Below are positions 1-10,869 of a stretch of DNA of 64,000 nucleotides, in pieces. The notes under the pieces were generated by a model. The model searched no databases, was not told the origin of the DNA, and saw only the letters and a list, made by a program, of their open reading frames with translations. The stretch covers positions 248,001 to 312,000 of the forward strand of contig MJGA01000026.1 in NCBI GenBank assembly GCA_001910725.1, read 5' to 3'. The first letter of the stretch is position 1. Each line of letters begins with the position of its first letter. Position numbers and translations under genes: made by a program. The DNA comes from Phanerodontia chrysosporium (taxonomy: Eukaryota; Basidiomycota; Agaricomycetes; Polyporales; Phanerochaetaceae).

Positions 1-1195
<1,195 letters not shown>

Positions 1196-1845
1196 TGGGA
1201 GGTCTGCGATACCCGGTGAGTCCGAGTGGGTCTTTTATACGAATCTAGCGCTCCGATCCACGGAAATGGGAGGAGAACGTGTCCTTGGTACAGCCCTGAG
1301 AGCGAGACTGTCAGCGATATAACTATGTTGTCTGTCCCGGACGATATACTCACCGGCTTTCACGGGATCGTCCTCAAAGTCCACCGAAGACGCGTCGAGT
1401 TCGACCTACGTACCCAGCAATCTAACATATCACAACAATCAGGGCGTGGTAGGCGGATATGTCAACGTGTAGCTACGTGCCAGGGATGCCAGGGATGCGA
1501 AATGGTGGAATGAAGCAAAGGTGGGGAGAATAATCGGGCGCCTGGCATTGACTCGACGCGATAAGATTAGATGAGAACGCGCACGTGGCAACAACCAGTG
1601 TAGATGACCAGCAGCACCAGGCAGCACCGCGAGTCGTCGTCGCTCGGCTAGCATGGGGATACCGATGCTATACGGATGCACCTACAGCAGGACAGCCGCG
1701 GACACGGTGGATTTTGCTCGAGCTTGGCTCAGGCTCACACGCATGAGCCTTTTCTCTCCGGCTGTCCTCGGGCTGCAAGCTTCACCCACGATCGACGTCT
1801 GCTGCACATGAGCTACGAGCCCAAGCAAATGCGTACAAGGCGTCC
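1196..1845. other. Intergenic, upstream of AROM
   Basis: No coding region is supported here. The stretch holds the AROM upstream region and the 3' side of the cyclic phosphodiesterase gene. A short 8-9 bp direct repeat (ccagggatg) occurs twice near 1480-1497; nothing else stands out. Confidence 0.5.
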
Positions 1846-2568
1846 TCAGAGCGGGAGCTGAATGCGATCCCTGACCTCCCAGCCAGGCACAGGCCCATCG
1901 CAGCTTACGACCCAGATCTCTCCTCCGTCAAACCCGCCCACAAGATCGTGTGCCCCCGCCTCTGCGGGCCGCTCCGCACAATTCAGCAGCACCCCCCCGC
2001 GGCCGCCCGCGCCCTCTGGACCGGCGACGATCCTGCCCTCCGCCCGGAGGCGCGCCGCGACCCGTGTCCGCTCCTCGGGCTCCGAGTTGTCGACGTAGCA
2101 CAGCGAGAGGTGCGCCTCCGGCGGGACGGCCTGCGCGCCGAGCCGCGCCGCGAGGCGCGCGCGGAGGGCGGCGAGCGCGCCCGCGTCGTGCAGCGCGACG
2201 TGCACCGCCCCGAAACGCGTGCACCGCCCCGACGCCAACGGCGCGGAAGCCGACGCGGACCGCGCACTGGCCGCGCGGGACCGCCCGCGCGCAGCTCGGC
2301 GAGCGGCGTGGACGCGGGCGCGGACGCGCAGGGTGACGTGCGGCGCAAAGTGCGGGAAGGACGCGGTCGAGGTGGACGTGTGCGACGTCGTCGGCATGGC
2401 CCTGTGCAGCTTTGCGGCGATGTCCTGCGGTGGCACGAGCCACAGGGAGAGACCTGCGTCCAGACCTTGGTGATTCGCACTGGCGTTGCAGTGGCTAGAG
2501 TGTACCCATTGCTGATTCAAATGCACAAAGCAGTGGGGGGTTGGAGAAGGTGGGCGGGTGGACAGCAT
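1846..2568 (-). CDS. 2',3'-cyclic-nucleotide 3'-phosphodiesterase (2H phosphoesterase, CPDase family)
   Basis: The product belongs to the fungal cyclic phosphodiesterase branch of the 2H phosphoesterases, which open ADP-ribose 1'',2''-cyclic phosphate formed during tRNA splicing. The family opening GLSLWLVPP is at about residue 38, followed by the first His-x-Thr motif in FAPHVTLRV and the second in EAHLSLCYVD; these two H-x-T/S motifs form the catalytic centre. The C-terminal strand with GGEIWVVSCDGPV is also typical. The core is about 200 residues, the normal family size. The first 37 residues do not look like the family, so the true start is probably in an upstream exon; an exon ending with a GTAAGT donor near 2670 is a candidate, but I could not join it in phase. 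Very high GC at third positions produces long shadow frames on both strands. Confidence 0.85.
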   Translation of the reverse strand: MLSTRPPSPTPHCFVHLNQQWVHSSHCNASANHQGLDAGLSLWLVPPQDIAAKLHRAMPTTSHTSTSTASFPHFAPHVTLRVRARVHAARRAARGRSRAASARSASASAPLASGRCTRFGAVHVALHDAGALAALRARLAARLGAQAVPPEAHLSLCYVDNSEPEERTRVAARLRAEGRIVAGPEGAGGRGGVLLNCAERPAEAGAHDLVGGFDGGEIWVVSCDGPVPGWEVRDRIQLPL

Positions 2569-2889
2569 TTCCGCGCTTGCTCAAGGTTTGCCTTGGGACA
2601 CCGTGTGAGTGCACGTGTTGCGCAGACAAACCGGCGGTTGATGTAGGTAACCGCACAACCTGCATACTTACCGTCCAAGCGGATGCGGCGGACGATCCTC
2701 GCCCTCGTACGCTGCATGACGCCCTACACGCAATCACCAATGCTACTGCAGACGCAAACATGCGACAGACCGCGGCCTGTCCCTCTGTCGGGTCTGTGAA
2801 ACAAGCACGCGCACGTACAGGTATGAGCAAAACAATAGATCCAGCGTCAGCTAATATGCAACTATAATACATTCGGCCAGAGGGACTTT
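2569..2889. other. Intergenic between phosphodiesterase and hemerythrin-like gene
   Basis: No complete gene is supported. A first coding exon for the phosphodiesterase may lie near 2670-2717. Confidence 0.3.
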
Positions 2890-3628
2890 TCAAAAGTCGT
2901 TCGGGTGAGCATATTTGAGCTCGACGAACTCGCGGCCCTGGAGGGTTTCAACGACCTGCAGCACCTATCAGTAACGGACCTCGATGGTGAGGGTCAAGCA
3001 CACGTACCTTGTCGTGAAGGGATGCCTGCATGCCCGCGGCCGTCTGCAGGATGCCGCCGGACTGGGGAGCCATGGGATGCGGGCGCGAAGGCGCCATTGT
3101 ACGGGCCTTGAGGAACGCGCGGGCGATTTTCTGGGAAGCGTTCGGTCAGGCAGGATTCATGCCAGACGCGGAGAGGACACTCACATCGTTCTCCTCGGGG
3201 GTGAGCTTCGCCTTGAGCTTGTCGAACTGCTGGTCCTCCTCCTCCTTGGCATGCTCAATGAAGCCGGTGTATGCGCGGGTCATGACGTCGTCGTACTCGG
3301 GCGAATCAAAGTTCTTCGTGTCGGCGTCGTACACGAGGCGCTTCACCTCGGCGTGCTCCTCTGCGCAGCGGTCAGCAGCGTTCTGGACGCTGCATGCACG
3401 CGACTCACCCTTGTTGTGCTCGGCGGTGTCGCCGAGGCCGAGACGGGCGTACTCGTTGTAGACGGAGAGCTCCTCGGCGTCGCTGTGGATCGCCATCTCG
3501 CGCACGAGCGTGTTGGCGATCGCCCACTTCTCGGCCTTGTCTGTCGCGCCCTTGAAGCGCGTGTACAGGTCGCGCACGTTGTCGTGGTCGATGCGTATCT
3601 CGTGCGTGACGTCGAGCAGAGTGGCCAT
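2890..3628 (-). CDS. Hemerythrin-like (HHE cation-binding domain) protein
   Basis: Four exons (3628-3409, 3360-3185, 3130-3008, 2955-2890) separated by 48, 54 and 52 bp GT-AG introns join in phase to a 194-residue protein. The first three exons encode a four-helix bundle with histidines and acidic residues at hemerythrin spacing: THEIRIDHDNVRDLY, EMAIHSDAEE, EEHAEVKRL and FIEHAKEEE. This pattern supports a non-heme di-iron site; the exact role (oxygen, NO or iron handling) cannot be told from sequence. The C-terminal exon ends HPNDF. The gene diverges from the PY-motif gene, with 306 bp between the two start codons. Confidence 0.88.
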
Positions 3629-3934
3629 GGCGTGTTGGATGTGTGAGAGTTGGGATGAGAGGTGGAGGGAAGTAGAAGCTCTAGATGAGCATTATATGCG
3701 CGCGGGGGGCGTCCCGCTGACGGCCAGCCAATTAACGACGTCGCATTTACGCTCTCGCTATACACAGTGACGACGAGCATGATCATGGCCCCACCCTGCT
3801 TGCGCCACCGAGTCGAGACTGTGCCGTGGACATGTGATTCACGCACGGCGGATGCCGACGCCACGACGGCGGGTGTGACTACTCTCACGGGCGACGACCT
3901 CGGCTCACCCGACTCCAGCTCTCTGCTCACCACA

Positions 3935-4657
3935 ATGTCGACCAGCTACGCGCCTCCGCCCGGCCCACCGCCACACGACATGCACTACGCCCCGCCGCCG
4001 GGCCCTCCGCCGCCGGAGCACGCCCACTCTCAGCCTCCGCTCGGCCCGCGCACGGCGACGCCAGGCACAGATACCCCGACCGCCGAGCCGCCACCGCCGT
4101 ACACCGCCAGAGCGTCCGACCCACTACCAAGCTGGGCGCACGCATCCGCGGCGGTGCGCGACCTCTCGGCCGAGTACCCGCCCTTCGCCGCCGAGCACGC
4201 CCCGCTCGACCCGCCGCCGCCGTTCTTCAGCACGCCGTCCCCGCGCCGCGTGCGCACACGCAGCTTCGCGCCGTGGACCGTGCCCTCGCGCGGGCGCAGC
4301 CTCGCAGAGGGCTTCCCCGTGCTCTACAACGACGCCCTCGCCGCGCACGGCGTCGCCCCCGCCGACTGGGCGCGCTTCGTCCGCGACCTCCAGGTCGCCG
4401 CGCGCCTCGCCCTCGTCGGCCTCGACATCCGCGGCGAGCGCACCCGCCGCCGCTCGTTCTCCGGCGCCCTCCTCGGCGCGAACAGGGGCCGCGCGTACGA
4501 CGCCTCGTTCGCCAAGAGCCCCGTCGACCAGGTCCAGCAGCTTGTCGACGTCTACAACGGCAGTGCGTGGGACCGCCGCAAGCTCCATGTCACCATGCGC
4601 ATGCAGCTCGCCGAGGGTGGCAGGGAGGGCTATGAGCTACTTGTTGAGGCGTTGTAG
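3935..4657 (+). CDS. Proline-rich protein with PPPPY motif (unknown function)
   Basis: A single-exon 240-residue protein. I chose the start at 3935 because the proline-rich repeats begin directly after it and the context cacaATGtcg is good; an in-frame ATG at 3767 would add 56 unremarkable residues. Residues 1-70 contain two copies of a YAPPPGPPP-like repeat and a PPPPY core, a WW-domain ligand of the type bound by Rsp5-class ubiquitin ligases. The C-terminal half is a compact conserved-looking region (SFAPWTVPSRGRSLAEGFP, then DWARFVRDLQVAARLAL) found in many uncharacterised basidiomycete proteins. No signal peptide or membrane segment is seen. A Rsp5 adaptor-like role is only an inference from the PY motif. 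Confidence 0.7.
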   Translation: MSTSYAPPPGPPPHDMHYAPPPGPPPPEHAHSQPPLGPRTATPGTDTPTAEPPPPYTARASDPLPSWAHASAAVRDLSAEYPPFAAEHAPLDPPPPFFSTPSPRRVRTRSFAPWTVPSRGRSLAEGFPVLYNDALAAHGVAPADWARFVRDLQVAARLALVGLDIRGERTRRRSFSGALLGANRGRAYDASFAKSPVDQVQQLVDVYNGSAWDRRKLHVTMRMQLAEGGREGYELLVEAL

Positions 4658-5998
4658 GACTGCTGCGGAAGGTGTGTCGCCCATTGAATTCACGTCTGAC
4701 GCCCCTGACCTTGTCGACAGGCTTTTCATGTATATCATTGCGCATATATACAGTATATTCACTCTGGAGTTATATAATATATGGAGTATCGTGCCGCAAT
4801 ACACATATGAAAATTTATTGCGTGCCATACATGTTTCCTTGCACGAACCACCCGCCCCCGGTGCCTCTGCCACCTTTGCCCATGACTGTGATTGTATGAG
4901 GGTCGGTGAGTGAAGCTGCGAGAATCAACTAGTCTAGGGTATAGACATGATAAGTTATGGTGAGGGCCCGTATTTACTCAGCTTCTGCGGCACCAGTCAC
5001 CTCGGGCGGCGTCGTGGGTAACTTTGTATCACGTGATCGTTGAAGCTCGAAGTGCGCGTTCCTAACCAGGCAGTAACCAGGCACGTCCATGTCCACACCA
5101 TGCCGACACTCCGTATCAGCTTCTGCTCTACCTAAGCCCTGAGGCCTGAGGCTTACCTTTGTCGGCGGTGCGCGTTATACGAAGGCTGTCGGGTATCGTC
5201 CCCCTCCCCCCGTGTCCGCCCGGTTACGACTCGCAGTGCGGCAGGTGAGCCGAGTGGTGTTCTGGTCTGCAGTCGCGTTTTCCGAAGTCCCGAACCTAGA
5301 AGTAAAGCACGTTTTCTGACGTCTCTAGTTGAAGGTCGTCCAGAGTGACGTACGCCCTGCGCTGCTGTGGGAGTTCAGGACGCGAAAGGCGGGAAGTAGG
5401 ACCCCTCGGCGGGGAGTTTTGGTCGATGGGGGAGGCGACCTGCTGGGAGAGGCGTGAACGGTAAGTTCATCATCTCTCAGGTTGGGCGAAAGCTGACGAG
5501 CTAGCATGGCTCCGAGGGTGTCGCTTAGTCTCCTAAGGCAGGCCCTATAAAATTACATACAGGTGTTGCTCAGCGCGGAGTGTTTGTACCACTTCCAACG
5601 GGATACACCGCACAAATTTTGTGTGACGGCGCTGGAGAGGTATCTCGACCTATTCTATCCCCTGCAGCCGCCGCTCCCTTGTCGACTTCGCGCCTCTCAG
5701 GAAGGTTGGCGCCACAGCCGGGCATTCCAGGTTCGCCTCTCCACCCCTCAAGTGTATCTCGTCGAGAAGTAGACTAATACGCACACACAGCTGAGAAGAG
5801 AGGTGTGCCCGGCCTGCTGGGGGAAGGGGGGGGGGGTTGAGCAATGCTAATGAAGGTTGGCTTCGCCACCTTTGATGGGTTCGCATCGCAACTGACTGAC
5901 TGCACCTATTCCATTATGGAACTAATGCCATTTCGTAGTCATATGGGCTATATATAGGTGGCCTTGATCGACTATGCAAGTTCAGACAACGAGCATCT
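4658..5998. other. Intergenic, no gene recognised
   Basis: About 1.3 kb with no supported coding region on either strand; it includes an AT-rich patch at 4720-4830 and a G-run at 5824-5836. The ORFs here are short and lack splice-consistent extension. Confidence 0.5.
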
Positions 5999-7502
5999 CT
6001 ACCTTCGCCCAGGCTGAAGGCCGATACTATCCATGCTGTCATCGCTGTCTGAGTCAACATATTCTTGCGCCCACAATTCCCGCCGCTTCCGCTCCATGTA
6101 CGCGCGAGGAAGTGTGCTATCGGGACATTAGTTATGTTTTCAGAGCAGCAGCGCGCTTACTCACGCAGGGTGGACACCAACGATCTCCCCCGACGGCCTG
6201 CGAGCTTCTACTGGCCAATAGTCTGTGCGTGGCTTAGGCAATCTTTCCGTCCAGACCTTGAGCGGAAGTTTTCCCAGCGCAAGCCCGAGCACTGCGGTGA
6301 TTGCGAGAAGAGGTGAGTCGCCCCGGCGCTGCGGAGCAGAGATGTACATCGTTGAGCCTTTTCTGTAGAAGAAATAGGTCAGCTCGTAGGAGGAGAGGAT
6401 GTTGAATGCCACTTTGGCAGTAATCATCTGCCTCCAAAGCTGTTCATCTAAGAATCAACAAAGGTGCGCTCGCTACGCAGTTATTCAATGTCCTTACCTG
6501 AAGTAAAATCCTTGTTTGCGATGTCAGATTTCGTTTGCGATCAGTAGGCCAACAGAACTTCATGGTTATCGGCTTGGAGGCTCCATCTCTGTCAGAAAGC
6601 TCGGGGATCAAGTCTTCAAGCGTGCCCAGTTTTCTAGAAGTAGAACCTTTCAAGGCATTAGTAGTCTTGACCTCGACTGTGATGAGTGCTTTTCCAGAGT
6701 GTACATCGTTGATGGAACGATTGTTGACCACGATACCATCAGGGATCACGCTATAAGTTGCGGGCGCGGAACCGAACGACCAGGCCGGGTCTTCGTAGAC
6801 CGGTTGAATAGCTCCATGCTCTACGGCCAGCCACAAGCGCAGAGCTGGCTGCATGTAAACGTTGTACACCCAGTCCTCAGGGTCCTTCTCGCTATACGTA
6901 GTGCGGCTGAGGTCGGCCGAGGTGAATCGCGGCAAGACCTTTGTCAGGAACGTCCATCCCCGCATGGTTTTTGGATCCACCCAGAGCTCATCCTTGTAAG
7001 TCCTGGAAATGAGCTCACTCGCGTCGTTTACGAATGTCGGGTGGAACACTAATTTCTTGAGCTGCGGCCCCTCTAGCACGGTCCCGGTGTCTTCATTCTC
7101 TGAGAGGAGAGAATTGAGGGTTCCGCGTGATGGACGAACTACGTTCACAGTGTTCTCGCATGCCCTGCGGCTGTACATCTGTGGCCCCGGGGGCGGCATC
7201 GTGTCTCGGAACAGATATGGGAGATAGTAGGTGTCTTCTTGCGAATCTGTCGTAGGGTCCAGTGAGCCAGGCGATTCGCCGTGGCGGCGTGTCCTGGTGT
7301 GCAGAGGAGAGGGTGACAGAGGCTCGTGCTCTGGAATACCTGTCCCATGCCGTATAGCGGGACGCAGTGGTGCATTTGGGACGGTCGGTGGGCCTCTGTT
7401 TCCGTTGGGAGGCGTAACGGGACCTTGCACGACAACGTTACTAGTAGGTTCTTGAGTTGTGGGAGCAAGGTTCAGAGCAGGTGGAGCGTTTCCTCGAGGC
7501 AT
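5999..7502 (-). CDS. PD-(D/E)XK nuclease-like protein
   Basis: Exons 7502-6498, 6439-6165 and 6116-5999 join in phase to about 465 residues; an upstream in-frame ATG at 7589 would add 29. The N-terminal 120 residues are proline-rich and disordered. The conserved half contains VIPDGIVV (Asp near residue 251) and, about 25 residues on, ITVEVKTTN, which is the PD...(D/E)xK active-site signature of restriction-endonuclease-fold proteins. A downstream QLWRQM helix fits the family's helix following the ExK strand. The first intron uses acceptor AACAG rather than the nearer TTAG, because only that keeps the frame. The C-terminus is basic then acidic (DSDSDDS). It is divergent from the kinase-like gene, with 514 bp between starts. 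Nuclease activity is inferred, not shown. Confidence 0.75.
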
Positions 7503-8016
7503 GGTCACGGAGCACTCGCTTTCAGCTGGTGGTGAGGATGGTTTCAGGTTGCATCTCAGTGCGTGCCAACATCCTAGTATATGTATCATAACTGTATCAA
7601 GGCCCCGTGGACGAACTGGGAAATAGCCACCGGACAGCGCCCATTTCTAGCTACATTGAGTGCTTACTACTACCCCCGTAAATGCGTGGGCTCGGTGTGA
7701 GAGGGAGGTCAGACTGCGCGTGTTGGCCACATAACCTGTCACCGTGCGCTTCGACTCGGTGCAATGGGTGAGAGTACGGCTAGCAGTATGATGGGCCACG
7801 GAGGATATTTTCACAACAAGGCAACCACAGTTTTATGAAAGCAACAAAGGAGCAACAAAGGAGAATGGAACTGCGTGGTACGGAACCATCGGGAATGGGC
7901 GGCCAATTAACCTTGTGGCGTCAGAAGGCACGTGGCTCAAGTTGATATTTAGTGCGAGAGCACATCGCGAGCGACCACCAACTTCACCCCTTCCTTTGCC
8001 ACTGTCTCTTTCTATC

Positions 8017-9044
8017 ATGCCTACTCTGCACATCAACTTTCGTGCCAAGTCGCTTCTAATGCAATCCTGCGACGAGGAGCCCGCGCCCGCTGGATGCATC
8101 ATTGTTGACAACGCTCGGAGCATCAAGGACGCCGAGCAACGCCTCGTGTGTGTCGGTACAGTCTCACAGGAGGTATGCGGAGTGCCTGCGGGCCAAGTTG
8201 TTCTCAAGTTTGCAACTGGCTCGCCGGGCCTTGAAGACCTCGAAGCCGAGTACAGCTTCTACTGCAATCAATTGAAGAATCTCCAGGGCAAGTATGTGCC
8301 TCACTGCTACGGCATGTTCAAGACAAGAAAACCCGACGGAACCCCATTCAAATGTATTGTTTTGGAACATGGTGGAAGGCCCGTCAATCGCCCTCGAGGA
8401 TTCATGTCTCTGACGATATACGAGCGGTACGTCCAACATCTCTCGAGTTCGCCCGACACGATGAGCTCACACAACTCGGAATCATTTAGCGCTGCGGTTT
8501 GGACCGCTCTGAACAAGGTACACCGCGCAGGCTTGCAACACAATGATTTTGAGGAGCGTAACGTGCTATTTGATGCCTCCAAACCCGATCGCGGACCCTA
8601 CATCGTTGACTTTGAGCATGCGACTACACACAATTGCCAGCGGCGCATCAAAGTCAGGGAGGGAGATCTCGCGCCACAGCGCTGGCACTTCAAGTGCGAC
8701 GAGCTTTGGTACGCAGCAATGGACATGCAGATCTGGCGTCCAGGTGCGGTGTCTATGTCGTGGTTTCTCTCGTATGCGCGCGGCTGATTGCTGGGGCAGC
8801 CGAGATCCCGTTTTTCAACATCATCATCCTCGAGGAAATGATTGGCAGTGCAGAGGACATCATTCGTCTCGCGAGGGCGCGCGTGCCGCTCCCCGAGGCC
8901 GACATCCGGTACAAGGCGGAGAAGGTGTGGGGACGCATCAAGCGGTGGCGCGAGAACGGGGGGATACGCCCGAGACACGACGCAGAGAACCTCTCGAGCG
9001 ACGAGGAGCCTGAGGATGATGGCTGCGGGATGATGATGCCGTAG
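8017..9044 (+). CDS. Protein-kinase-like protein of the fungal HxDxxxxN/DFE type
   Basis: Exons 8017-8743 and 8800-9044 (56 bp intron) give 323 residues. A VVLKF lysine near residue 64, the catalytic-loop-like motif HNDFEERN near residue 175 (H-x-D with the Asn four on), and VDFEHA near 198 in place of the DFG motif place it in the protein-kinase-like fold, in a divergent basidiomycete group. Nothing resembling a full Ser/Thr kinase activation segment is seen, so activity is uncertain. After the stop, an acidic 37-codon stretch rich in Asp and Glu (9029-9142) continues in the next frame. One extra G in the run at 9026-9028 would fuse it on, so the stop at 9042 may be a sequence error and the gene may really end at 9142. 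Confidence 0.75.
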
Positions 9045-9142
9045 ATTACAATGATTTGGAGGAAGCGGAGGCAGCAGCGGCAGAGGCAGAGGATGAAGAG
9101 GATGACGACGATGACGACGACGACTCGGATGACGAGGAGTAG

Positions 9143-10869
9143 GTCGCAACTCTTGCATTCACTGCCTGAACGTTACTACTGTATCTAATGTGACTGAAAA
9201 GTGAGCTGTTCGATTATGCACAGAAAGTCATATGGGTCTCCGTGATCTCCTACTGATCACGCAGAGTAGCTGCGCCACCGCCACGTCTCCGTGTTGCCCC
9301 CGAGCGTTCTGAAGGAGCGCACAAGGGTCCTGATCTTACGACCGGCTGTCAATGACTGCGATGAGAGGTGGAAAGACTCTGCACGCAGCAGTGGAAGCAG
9401 ACCAAGATCGACGACATCCGAGACCGTCACACGGGAGTGCGTTGGGCGGTACCAGAGGGTCCGCGGTGCCAGGGGCCCTATGTTGCCAACCAACGCGCGG
9501 TGCCCGTTTCGTACCTCTTGTACAACTCGTCCATTCGCTCTCGCGCAGTGTGTACTCTCCTCGACTGCGCGAATATTGGTATCCTACAAGCGGGCCGGGT
9601 GCTGAGTCCCGCCGAACACGTCGGCGCGGTTGCCGCCAGCGGCGCAGATCCTTCGTTTCGCGCTGCGATGCGCTGCAAGCAGCAGCTGCGGGATACGGGG
9701 CTCTGGGGCGGAGAGGTGCATTGTCTGTGCCCCAGATACACGTGCTGACATCTCCTCTTCCCACAGCCCTGCGCCTGCGTGCATCTGTCTGCTAGGACAC
9801 TCACCACAGCCAGGGCGGCAGGTCCCACGCTCGGACGCGTGCCCCTCAAACATACTCCATGATGCGCTAGCTCTGTGGGATGCTGCGACCTGTGTAATAA
9901 TTGATTCAGCTTACAGGCGTTGAAAGTGAGGGGCCGTCATTTGGTTGGTGCGCTCTGCGAACTTGGGTCATTCTAGGAGCCTGACCTAGGTATCCTAGGC
10001 AAAACCCTTTGGACTGCGGGACCCTAGACATCATTACGAAAGGCACGCAGCATATCACCGTGCGTTGTGTGCGTGTTGCGTTCTTGCAATCAGAGTCCTC
10101 CGGGGTTCGGTACGGACGCTGCCCCCGTGTAAGCGGAAGAAGTTGTTTCTGGATTACCGTCGCTCAGGCTGACTCGACCCGTTCTTCTACTACGTAGCAC
10201 GTATGCGCTGAAGCCGTCTATTCCAGTCTTTGGTACCCTGGTATGTCCCATCAGGCCGCAGGTCGGCTTCGTCATGTATGTATGCTTCTGCTAACTCTAA
10301 TTTGACTTTCATCGGACCCTAGCTGACACGATGCAAAAGTGATCCGCTCGACGTCTTGAAGTTGGTTCTTCTCACATCTTCCGCGACTATGGACAATGCG
10401 GCGCGCAGCACATCCGGTTGTACGAGTCCCGAAGTCACTCCCCCTCCAGCGGGTGCAAGGTACAGTAGGAGGCGTATCAGCCCTAGCCGTCGGGAATGAA
10501 TCGTGGAGCTCAACGCGCATTGCGGATGGTCCAGTCACGGAGACTTCCGTACAAGGTGCGCAGCGTGCAGCTCCTCCGTCAGAGTGCCGACGCACTCATC
10601 TCAGCCTTAGGGTCGATTTCAGTGCAGAGATCACTTTATCCTCACCAGCCCCTCCAAGAAAGCCGTGCGCAGCGCACAGTCTGCATGCTTTTCCGGCGTG
10701 GCGTCGTAGGATTTAGAGGCTCACAGGCGCAGGTCCTGTCTGCGCTGCCTCTGCGTCCCCCAAAGTCTTCGTATCCAGGCCACCAGACCAGATGGACTGC
10801 GTTCGTTACAGCCCTATAGTCCCGGGCGCTCCTTGCACAGCTGAGCCAGAGAGTTATGGTGGAGGCGCG
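9143..10869. other. Intergenic; possible 5' exons of the WW-like gene
   Basis: No gene is established. A short reading frame beginning MDNAARSTSG at about 10389 has the proline/serine-rich character of N-termini in the downstream family and could be an upstream exon, but I could not join it. Confidence 0.3.

Noticed and set aside
1928..2646. Long overlapping frames on both strands in the GC-rich phosphodiesterase exon
   Set aside because: They are shadows caused by GC-rich third positions; only one frame has the two H-x-T/S motifs.
4030..4635. Minus-strand and second plus-strand frames within the PY-motif gene
   Set aside because: Composition-driven shadow frames (Arg/Pro/Ala-rich) without domain features.
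5824..5836. G-quadruplex-like G run
   Set aside because: A single G-rich run without four spaced G tracts; not enough to claim a structure.
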